The notes under the pieces were generated by a model that saw nothing but the letters and a program-made list of their open reading frames with translations, did not search any database and was not told the DNA's origin. From assembly GCA_934675225.1 (NCBI GenBank), contig CAKUQA010000037.1:1-8164 (forward strand): DNA of 8,164 nucleotides, in the 5' to 3' direction. The stretch is from an uncultured Candidatus Melainabacteria bacterium. GTDB taxonomy: Bacteria > Cyanobacteriota > Vampirovibrionia > Gastranaerophilales > Gastranaerophilaceae. How positions within the stretch are numbered: the first letter of the stretch is position 1; every line of letters begins with the position of its first letter. Positions 1-7,488 of this stretch are shown in pieces. Made by a program: the position numbers and the translations under genes.

Positions 1-1295
1 TTTGCATCGATAACACCATAAAAATGTCTATTCATGTCCTTGTTGATTTTTCTAAAATCTCTTATTCTGTTCATAGGCAGAATATCATTTATGCTTTGTT
101 CTTGTCTCATTTTGCTTGCTATTGCCATTTTATCATTTGGAGGAATGAATTTTGATGAGCGTTCAGATACACTTAAATCTGCACTAATTTCGCTCATATT
201 TTGGTAAAAATTATCAAAATATTCAAACATTTCATCTTCATTTTTAACTAATTTTTGTTCTCCATTTAGGTCTGCTTTGTATAAATTATTTAATTTTTCA
301 AGAATATCCATAAACATTATGCGTAAGTCTTTTTCTTTAAAACCTTCCGGAACTTTACTGTCATTTGCTGCAGCTCTTGCAATAAAGTGAAAATTAGGAT
401 TTTTTTGTAGCGGAGTCATGGTGAATAAAACATTCGCCATTCTTGTTGTGTATAAATCGTACATTTTGGCTGCAAGTTCCGGTTTGTTATTTTGTTTTAA
501 TTCTAATGATTTTGCATACATTGAATGGAAAGGATTTACTGACAAATTTATTTGATCTAATTTGTCATAGTTTTCAGGTTTGCTGTAATATTCTACATAT
601 TTTTCCATACGTTTTTGAGCTTTTGTGTTTTTGATATTCCAGCCTGAGGTGTCAAAATAAACAGGCAGGTTAAATACTTTTTTAAATCTTTTGGCAATAT
701 CTATAAAATCGTGTTCGACTCCATTATTATCTTTTAAAAGTATTTCACTGCAATCTGCATCATGGAAAGGTATTGACATAGGGTGTTTGTCATTATTTCT
801 ATGGAAAATTGAAAATCCCATGCGTTTATTTAATTCTTCAAAACCGTCTGTTAGTGATGAAAAATCATTCCAACTCATTTTGTTAATTTGGTTTGCAGTT
901 TCTTTTATTGGAGCTTTGGCGCTTGCATAACAATGTACACAAATATTTCTGCAGCCTCGATTTACTGCAATTTCGGCGACAGAGTTTGCGACAAAAGCTA
1001 TTTCTTTCATATTTAAGCCATCAAAAACTTTTATGCCTTCTTGAATTCCATCTAATTTATTTAAGTCAAAGTTGTATAATTCTAAGTTTTTTACTTTTGA
1101 AAGGGCTTCTTTGGCGGTGTTTAAGTATGTTTGAGCAGCAAAGAATTTGCTGGAATGTATGTTAACAGGCATAGCTCCACTAAAACTGGGGTTGTAATTT
1201 TGTTGTTGAAGTGGAGCTTGTTGAAAAGCTTGAATTTTACTTGGACTACGATTTAAAGATATATTGGGATAATTTGTTATCGATTGAATTTTCAT
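1..1295 (-). CDS. Radical-SAM-like protein, C-terminus off the left edge
   Basis: This frame stays open for 431 codons from ATG 1295 to the window edge, so the C-terminus is missing. Residues 114-123 read GCRNICVHCY, with C115, C119 and C122 forming the CX3CX2C signature that binds the [4Fe-4S] cluster of radical SAM enzymes. Segments that could be later barrel strands follow: IPFHDADC (175-182), PVYFDTSGW (211-219) and LSVNPFH (251-257). The first 45 residues are a polar, Gln/Asn-rich tail ending in NPSFSG (35-40), with no signal peptide or membrane segment, so a cytoplasmic enzyme is likely. The substrate is unknown. The start was chosen because the tail begins there; there is no Shine-Dalgarno, and the next Met (42) would remove the tail. 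It lies 51 bases downstream of the DUF2142 gene on the same strand, so cotranscription is possible. The radical SAM call rests on motif and layout, not on an alignment. Confidence 0.82.
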   Translation of the reverse strand, partial: MKIQSITNYPNISLNRSPSKIQAFQQAPLQQQNYNPSFSGAMPVNIHSSKFFAAQTYLNTAKEALSKVKNLELYNFDLNKLDGIQEGIKVFDGLNMKEIAFVANSVAEIAVNRGCRNICVHCYASAKAPIKETANQINKMSWNDFSSLTDGFEELNKRMGFSIFHRNNDKHPMSIPFHDADCSEILLKDNNGVEHDFIDIAKRFKKVFNLPVYFDTSGWNIKNTKAQKRMEKYVEYYSKPENYDKLDQINLSVNPFHSMYAKSLELKQNNKPELAAKMYDLYTTRMANVLFTMTPLQKNPNFHFIARAAANDSKVPEGFKEKDLRIMFMDILEKLNNLYKADLNGEQKLVKNEDEMFEYFDNFYQNMSEISADLSVSERSSKFIPPNDKMAIASKMRQEQSINDILPMNRIRDFRKINKDMNRHFYGVIDA

Positions 1296-1346
1296 ATTTT
1301 TAGAAAAAAAGCTAAAAATAATAATTGCTATTTGCGGATAAAAAGA

Positions 1347-2732
1347 TTAAATTTTGTAATATAAATTTGGCGTAATATTATAAAATCTGTGTAATAAAGA
1401 AACTTCGCTTGATAATAGGATAAATATAAGAATAATAATTATTACATATTTAATGATTTCAAAGTTGTATTTTGATTTAGGTGATTTGAATAATAAAAAC
1501 AATGGAAGCATTAATGGTATAAAATATTTTCCGTTAAGACCTAAAATTACATTATTTGCTACTGGAGACCACATTATATATAAACTTGTATAAGTTATTA
1601 AAACTCCAATTAAAAGAGTTATTCCAATAACTGATTTTTGCCATTTTGTTAATTGGAAATTATATTCGTCAGTTCTAATTCCAAAATATATTAAAAACGG
1701 ATAAATAAAATATGTAAAATAATCTAAAACAGTATCTTGCCAACCCAAAACTCCAACCATAGTAATATAGAGTCTTGGAGTTTTTACTAAAAATGTTTTT
1801 AGCATAATTCCAATGTATTGAATTGGATGTGCTTTAATAAATGCGGATTGTAATTCAGGGTTTGCAATTGCATTGTTCATATTTAAAGTTAGTCCTTTTA
1901 TAAGGAGCATCCAACATAAAAGAGCCGCAAAAGAACTAATACAAATTGTTGAAATAGAAAGAATATAATCTCGTTTTGTTTTGAATTTAGATACAGGTAA
2001 TAAAAATATTAAAGGTAAAGCTAGTATGTATGTCTTTGATAATGTAATAAACAAAGATGTTAAAATTAAATAAAATATTTCTTTATCTTTAAATTTATAT
2101 AATTTAGATTTATTTGTTAGAATTTTTAACAATAATGCTATCCATAAAAAATTTAATCCTAAAACCATAACGTCACTGGAATAAGCACTCGCGAGCGATA
2201 AACTCATTGGCATTACGGCAAGACATAAAAGTGGAATTTTGTAAAAAGGAATGATTTTTATTGCATAATATACAATTAGACAATAGAATAACAAATTGCA
2301 TAACCTACCTAAAAAAAATGCTATTGCTAATCGGTTAGATATACAATTTCCTGTTATTACACCGATAATTTGTGAAATGTAACAAATTGGAGAATAAAGT
2401 GCAGTGTTTGGAAATTCTGTAAATTGTTTGATTTCTGGAGCTGTTTTTATTGAAAAAGTATTTTTTACTTCTTTTAAGTTTGTTTTCTTCTCAATATTTT
2501 TTATAAGAGGTGCATAATTATTCTGAAAAATCGTTAATGATGTTGGAAGTGTATCTCCGATTTGATTGTTTATGTTTTTTGCTAAAAATTTACCTTGTGA
2601 TATTTGGAAAGTTCTGAAAAAATGTGCCCCTTCATCAACTGACTGAAATGGAGGAAGTATAAATATATATAAAAAGCCGAAAATTAAAGAAATTATTAAA
2701 AATATTTTTTCAATAGCCCAATTTTTAACCAT
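1347..2732 (-). CDS. DUF2142-family multi-pass membrane protein
   Basis: This 461-residue protein is dominated by hydrophobic helices, about ten to twelve by eye, with the first at 9-27. It has landmarks I associate with DUF2142 (COG4713): VDEGAHFFR just after the first helix (D33, E34, H37, R40) with a following G47, R143 in FLGRLCNLL, SSD at 185-187, GVLGWQDT at 327-334 and GLNGKYFIP at 398-406. The acidic pair in the first external loop resembles the catalytic loop of GT-C glycosyltransferases, and DUF2142 members often sit in cell-surface polysaccharide loci. A role in sugar transfer from a lipid carrier is therefore an inference; no other glycan gene is visible here. There is no Shine-Dalgarno before the ATG, and a promoter ends only a few bases upstream, so the mRNA may be almost leaderless. 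The codons are strongly A/T-ending. It stops with TAA. Confidence 0.85.
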   Translation of the reverse strand: MVKNWAIEKIFLIISLIFGFLYIFILPPFQSVDEGAHFFRTFQISQGKFLAKNINNQIGDTLPTSLTIFQNNYAPLIKNIEKKTNLKEVKNTFSIKTAPEIKQFTEFPNTALYSPICYISQIIGVITGNCISNRLAIAFFLGRLCNLLFYCLIVYYAIKIIPFYKIPLLCLAVMPMSLSLASAYSSDVMVLGLNFLWIALLLKILTNKSKLYKFKDKEIFYLILTSLFITLSKTYILALPLIFLLPVSKFKTKRDYILSISTICISSFAALLCWMLLIKGLTLNMNNAIANPELQSAFIKAHPIQYIGIMLKTFLVKTPRLYITMVGVLGWQDTVLDYFTYFIYPFLIYFGIRTDEYNFQLTKWQKSVIGITLLIGVLITYTSLYIMWSPVANNVILGLNGKYFIPLMLPLFLLFKSPKSKYNFEIIKYVIIIILIFILLSSEVSLLHRFYNITPNLYYKI

Positions 2733-2743
2733 AATAGTATCAT

Positions 2744-2771
2744 ATTATCAAAAAAGCCTTTTTTTTGTAAA
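2744..2771 (-). promoter_or_regulatory. Predicted sigma-70 promoter for the DUF2142 gene
   Basis: On the minus strand, TTTACA (2771-2766) is separated by 16 bases from GATAAT (2749-2744); each hexamer is one mismatch from consensus. Transcription would begin near 2737, leaving only about five bases before ATG 2732, which fits the absence of a Shine-Dalgarno. The spacer contains A6GCCT8, a low-complexity tract. It is prediction from sequence only, and AT-rich DNA gives chance matches. Confidence 0.4.
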
Positions 2772-2808
2772 GTTATCAATTGAAATATTTATTTTTACAT
2801 GATATTTT

Positions 2809-2812
2809 GGAG
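2809..2812 (+). promoter_or_regulatory. Ribosome binding site (GGAG) deciding the start at 2816
   Basis: GGAG lies three bases before ATG 2816. The spacing is shorter than usual, but no comparable site precedes the in-frame TTG at 2780, and the signal peptide begins exactly at this ATG. Confidence 0.5.
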
Positions 2813-2815
2813 TGT

Positions 2816-3445
2816 ATGAAAAAGATTTTTATTACATTAATGGTTTTGATTGTTTCGGCATTGAATGCAAACTCTTTTGATTTTGTCGAAAATGGTGTTT
2901 ATTATAATTTACAAACTCAAAAATGGAGCCTAAAAAGGCAAACTCCAAAAGATATTAAGTTAATTTATAAAATGTATTCAGCATCAGGCGGATACTCTGA
3001 GTATTACAATAATAAAGGGAAATTGGCTATTGGACCGTTTTCAAATAGAGAATTTATCGACAATGGAAATTTAATCGGAATTGATAACGGAAATTTAAAA
3101 TTAATCAAATATTATTATGATAACGGTTATTTCAGAAATTCATCAATCGACGATGATTATGTAAAGTGTTTGTTTTCTGATGTTGAAATCATAAAAGTTT
3201 CTCAGTTTAAAAATAATGAAATAATTTTGTACAAAAAACCTTTTGAACAAAAGAAAATATTGTTATTGAATGATACAAAAAACAGTTTTTATAAATATAC
3301 TTTTAAGCCTGCAAATATAGAGGATGAAAATTATGTAGGCTTGATTACCGTGAACAAATTCGGAAAAATTGTATTTTCTCATTATGGAGATGATAATGAC
3401 TTTTTCCCTGCGTTAAAGATATATGTTAAAAGATTAAAAAAATGA
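2816..3445 (+). CDS. Small exported protein of unknown function
   Basis: I do not recognise this 209-residue protein. It begins MKKIFITLMVLIVSALNANS, a typical signal peptide (two Lys, a hydrophobic core at 4-16, possible cleavage after A18 or S20), so it is probably exported to the periplasm or cell surface. The mature part is rich in Tyr, Asn, Lys and Asp. It contains a near-repeated IDNGNL (FIDNGNLIGIDNGNLKL) and short YNNKGK, YYDNGYF and VNKFGK turns, suggesting a beta-rich fold like a WG- or MORN-type beta-repeat protein; that is a guess. One Cys remains in the mature chain. I chose ATG 2816 because GGAG (2809-2812) precedes it, with a short three-base spacer, and the signal peptide starts there; a TTG twelve codons upstream would put polar residues before it. 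Its TGA overlaps the rlmD ATG as ATGA, so the two are probably translationally coupled. Confidence 0.8.
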   Translation: MKKIFITLMVLIVSALNANSFDFVENGVYYNLQTQKWSLKRQTPKDIKLIYKMYSASGGYSEYYNNKGKLAIGPFSNREFIDNGNLIGIDNGNLKLIKYYYDNGYFRNSSIDDDYVKCLFSDVEIIKVSQFKNNEIILYKKPFEQKKILLLNDTKNSFYKYTFKPANIEDENYVGLITVNKFGKIVFSHYGDDNDFFPALKIYVKRLKK

Positions 3446-4866
3446 AACAGAATGACGAATTTATAGTTAAAATAGAAAAACTTTCAAATTTAGGAACCGG
3501 AATTGCTAGAGTTGACGGACAAGTTATTTTTGTAGAAAATGTTTGCCCTGAGGATGAACTAAAAATAAAAATTTCTAAGGTTAATAAGAATTATGCAAAC
3601 GCTGTGCCTGTTGAAATAATAGTTCCTTCTGAACACAGAATTGCTCCGTTTTGTCCTATGCAAAAAGTTTGTGGTTCTTGTCAATTGCAATTTATAGATT
3701 ATGACTATCAGCTTGAATTAAAACGTCAAATGGTAGAGGATGCAATTCGTAAAATCGGAGGACTTGATACTCCGATAAATTTTCCGGTAGCTTCTCCGGA
3801 TATTAAAGGTTTTAGGCATAAAATTCAGTGTCCTGTATCTCAAACAAAAGTTTCTAAGAAAATTCTTGCAGGTTATTATAAACCTCAGTCTCATGAGATA
3901 GTAAATATTAAATATTGTCCTATTCAGCCTGAAATTTGTGACAAAATTATTGATTTTATTCGAGAAAAAGCTCCAAATTTCGGAATAAGCGGATTTAATG
4001 AAAAAAAACATTTGGGAGATTTAAGACATATTGTCATAAGAAGTTCAGCTAATAATGGTGATTGTCTTGTTACTCTTGTTATAAACGGCACTAAAATGTT
4101 TGATAGGTTAGAAAAGTTTGCAAATTCTATTTTTAATGAGTTTAAAAAAGTTGCTGGAGTTTGTGTAAATTTCAATTCTAAAAAGACAAATGTAATTTTG
4201 GGTAGAGAAACAAAATGTGTTTGTGGACAAGATTTTATAGAAGAAAAAATTCTTGATAAAGTCTTTAAAATCGGAGCAGATACATTCTTTCAAGTTAATC
4301 CAAAAAGTGCTGAAAATATTTTCAAGTATGTAAAAAAAGAGATTGCAAAACTAGAAAGACCTACAGTTTTGGATGCTTATGCCGGAATTGCGACTTTTGG
4401 AATTTGTGTTTCTGATGTCGCAGAAAAAGTTACCAGTGTTGAAGAAAATTCATCATCAATTGAAAAAGCAAAAGAAGTTTTGGAGTTAAACAAAATTGAT
4501 AATGTAGAACTTTTTGCTCAGGATACTTTAAAATATCTGCAATCTATTAAGAAAAAATTTGATGTAACAATACTTGATCCTCCTCGCAAAGGTTGTACAC
4601 AAGAGGTTTTGGATGAAGTTTTAAAGCACTCAAAAACTAGTTTTTCCAATAAAGAATGTAACGAGATTTTTTGCTCTGCTCAGAATGACGAAAAAGTTGA
4701 AAAATCTCCAAAAAGTAAAATAATTTATGTAAGTTGTAATCCTGCAACACTTGCACGTGACTTAAAATATTTGACAGAACACGGAGCGAAAGTTGAGAGT
4801 ATTCAACCATTCGACATGTTCTGTCATACTTATCATATTGAAAATGTTGCGATTATTAGTCTTTAG
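3442..4866 (+). CDS. rlmD: 23S rRNA (uracil-C5)-methyltransferase, RlmD/RumA type
   Basis: This 474-residue protein should use S-adenosylmethionine to methylate C5 of a uridine in 23S rRNA (U1939 for E. coli RlmD; which uridine here cannot be told). Residues 6-60 form a TRAM RNA-binding domain. C71, C77, C80 and C159 match the CX5CX2C plus distant Cys ligands of the [4Fe-4S] cluster in this family. The methyltransferase half shows FFQVNP (282-287), the SAM loop DAYAGIATFG (311-320), DPPRKG (379-384), the nucleophile C432 in VSCNPATLARD and the general base E467 in HTYHIE. Two oddities are an insertion of about 20-25 polar residues around 397-425 and Cys461 where relatives usually have Pro (MFPHT). 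There is no Shine-Dalgarno; the ATGA overlap with the upstream exported-protein gene suggests coupled translation. It ends on TAG, at the normal end of the family, and overlaps the convergent gene by 11 bases. Confidence 0.95.
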   Translation: MKQNDEFIVKIEKLSNLGTGIARVDGQVIFVENVCPEDELKIKISKVNKNYANAVPVEIIVPSEHRIAPFCPMQKVCGSCQLQFIDYDYQLELKRQMVEDAIRKIGGLDTPINFPVASPDIKGFRHKIQCPVSQTKVSKKILAGYYKPQSHEIVNIKYCPIQPEICDKIIDFIREKAPNFGISGFNEKKHLGDLRHIVIRSSANNGDCLVTLVINGTKMFDRLEKFANSIFNEFKKVAGVCVNFNSKKTNVILGRETKCVCGQDFIEEKILDKVFKIGADTFFQVNPKSAENIFKYVKKEIAKLERPTVLDAYAGIATFGICVSDVAEKVTSVEENSSSIEKAKEVLELNKIDNVELFAQDTLKYLQSIKKKFDVTILDPPRKGCTQEVLDEVLKHSKTSFSNKECNEIFCSAQNDEKVEKSPKSKIIYVSCNPATLARDLKYLTEHGAKVESIQPFDMFCHTYHIENVAIISL

Positions 4867-5947
4867 GAGCGTACATATCTAAAAATTCTTGCAATTTTTG
4901 TTCAATTGCATTTAATTGTTGATATGTTTTTGTTTCTTGGAAAGGTTTCTTCTGTTTGCTAGGTGGTAGCATCGCATGTTTCCCTGCAAACAGGGCTTTA
5001 AGCGATTTCATATATTCGTGAACTTTTTTAATTCCTTTTGGAGTAAACGTTATCGCTTTAGTTACGCTACCTGCTCCATTGACATCGCGAGATTTTGCAT
5101 CTGCATACAATTGTCTTGTAACAATGTTAAATTCTTCTTTCATTGCGTTTATAATTTCTTTTGCTCCACGGTCATCTTTGAAGCCTTGAGACTTATATTT
5201 ATCAAACAATTCGTAAACCATTTCATGTTCTTTATTTTTAAATTCTAAGTAGTTTGGACCGGGGAGAACAAGTAATTCAAAGATTTTACCTTTCTTTTCA
5301 AAACGCATTTGTACATCTTCGTATCCTGAAGGTACTGCATTATCCCCACAACGAACATCTAAGTCTTTTACCATTTTAGGTAGTCCGTTTTCTCCCAAAA
5401 TGATGTTTCCATCTGAGTCAGCCATATATGTATCGGCAATTTTGTAACCTCTTTTTTCAAAGGCTTTTACAATTTTTGTATAATTTTCTTCCGGATTTGG
5501 AATGAAAATAGTACCTCTTTTACCATCTCTAACAGCAGCATTTAAACCGCCTTGTGCAAATAAATTTTTATTTTTATAAACCTTTTCAACTGTTCTTGCG
5601 GTACTCTTAGCTGAAGATTTGTTCGCTTCACGACTGAATGAAGCTTCTGGAATTTCTTGTGCAACAGCTTCTATATCTGATGTAAATACATCAGCAGCCT
5701 TTTTATTTGCTCGGAACAAAAAATCTCCAACACGAGTTTTTTTATCTTCTACTTTTGCGGCTTGAGTTTTATTTTTTCCGCCAATAGTTGCGGTATCAAC
5801 ATCAGGTGTTCTGACTAAACTGTTTTTTCTTCCTTTTGTTTTTGTTCTAACTCGTCTTACTGTATCTGTAATTGTTGTTAAAATTTCTTCTTTTTTAGGC
5901 GTTTTAGGAACTCTTTTAGGTAATCTATCAAGTGATGTAATAGCCAT
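4856..5947 (-). CDS. RelA/SpoT-like nucleotidyltransferase-domain protein with basic N-terminal tail
   Basis: This 363-residue protein has no annotation I can name with certainty. The tail is strongly basic (13 Lys/Arg in the first 43 residues). The middle, about 105-255, reads like the (p)ppGpp synthetase fold: RTVEKV (118-123); VRDGKRGTIFI (139-149), like the D-x-x-R-G-T-I strand with the Mg-binding Asp; K194-D195; SGYEDVQMRF (207-216), with the Tyr that stacks on the acceptor base; FELLVL (223-228), with E224 at the catalytic Glu position; then K237 and H241, echoing the K...GH.LYE end. No HD hydrolase domain is present. It could be a small alarmone synthetase, a ToxSAS-like toxin or an inactive relative. 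I chose ATG 5947 over 5980 because GGAG (5960-5957) stands nine bases before it. No antitoxin-like gene adjoins: rlmD converges on it and nifJ diverges. A perfect-consensus promoter drives it. Confidence 0.75.
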   Translation of the reverse strand: MAITSLDRLPKRVPKTPKKEEILTTITDTVRRVRTKTKGRKNSLVRTPDVDTATIGGKNKTQAAKVEDKKTRVGDFLFRANKKAADVFTSDIEAVAQEIPEASFSREANKSSAKSTARTVEKVYKNKNLFAQGGLNAAVRDGKRGTIFIPNPEENYTKIVKAFEKRGYKIADTYMADSDGNIILGENGLPKMVKDLDVRCGDNAVPSGYEDVQMRFEKKGKIFELLVLPGPNYLEFKNKEHEMVYELFDKYKSQGFKDDRGAKEIINAMKEEFNIVTRQLYADAKSRDVNGAGSVTKAITFTPKGIKKVHEYMKSLKALFAGKHAMLPPSKQKKPFQETKTYQQLNAIEQKLQEFLDMYAPKD

Positions 5948-5956
5948 AATAATTTT

Positions 5957-5960
5957 CTCC
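5957..5960 (-). promoter_or_regulatory. Ribosome binding site (GGAG) deciding the start at 5947
   Basis: On the minus strand GGAG is followed by nine A/T bases and then ATG 5947. No such site precedes the in-frame ATG at 5980, which would add eleven residues, so the shorter protein is preferred. Confidence 0.7.
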
Positions 5961-5979
5961 AATTGAATTATATAAAACA

Positions 5980-6030
5980 TGTCAACAATTTTTATTGCCT
6001 AACTGTGGGGTAAATATTACAAAATTGACA
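5980..6030 (-). repeat. Imperfect inverted repeat in the leader of the RelA-like gene
   Basis: In the minus-strand transcript, TGTCAATTTT (6030-6021) can pair with AAAATTGTTGACA (5992-5980): ten pairs with a three-base bulge and a 28-base loop. With the predicted transcription start near 6032, the hairpin would sit at the very 5' end of the mRNA and leave the GGAG free. It could stabilise the message or mark a binding site. The DNA also contains the short palindrome AATTG-ACA-CAATT (6023-6035). AT-rich sequence makes chance pairing possible. Confidence 0.35.
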
Positions 6031-6038
6031 CAATTGGT

Positions 6039-6067
6039 ATTATAAATCATTAATTATTTTTTGTCAA
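6039..6067 (-). promoter_or_regulatory. Perfect-consensus sigma-70 promoter for the RelA-like gene
   Basis: The minus strand reads TTGACA (6067-6062), exactly 17 bases, then TATAAT (6044-6039): both hexamers and the spacer match consensus. Transcription should begin near 6032, giving a leader of about 85 bases before ATG 5947. The -35 hexamer overlaps that of the opposite nifJ promoter. Confidence 0.7.
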
Positions 6068-6089
6068 AATATTATGTTTGTATTAAAAT
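6061..6089 (+). promoter_or_regulatory. Predicted sigma-70 promoter for nifJ
   Basis: TTGTCA (6061-6066), 17 bases, then TAAAAT (6084-6089); each hexamer is one mismatch from consensus. Transcription would begin near 6096, leaving a leader of about 45 bases with a strong Shine-Dalgarno. Five of the six -35 bases are shared with the divergent promoter, so polymerase should not occupy both at once. Confidence 0.6.
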
Positions 6090-6123
6090 TAGGGGGTATA
6101 GTTATTAAGTAAATAGCATATAA

Positions 6124-7488
<1,365 letters not shown>

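Noticed and set aside
443..1165. Plus-strand open frames at 443-634, 691-930 and 893-1165
   Set aside because: They lie wholly antisense to the radical-SAM-like gene and have no recognisable domains. They are shadows of its codon pattern.
1296..1346. Terminator or independent promoter between the DUF2142 and radical SAM genes
   Set aside because: There is only weak AGC/GCT pairing. A TATAAT on the minus strand at 1382-1377 has no partner -35, so neither call is supportable.
2749..2766. A6GCCT8 tract as a bidirectional terminator
   Set aside because: The mirrored arms leave a loop too small to form, and the tract lies between two divergent gene starts, inside a likely promoter spacer.
2780..2815. 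Earlier TTG start for the exported protein
   Set aside because: It would add twelve residues before a textbook signal peptide, and there is no ribosome site ahead of it, whereas GGAG precedes ATG 2816.
6025..6054. A second plus-strand promoter for nifJ starting at TTGACA 6025
   Set aside because: No good -10 lies 16-18 bases downstream (CATTAA or ATTAAT at best). The TTGTCA-N17-TAAAAT promoter further down is much better.
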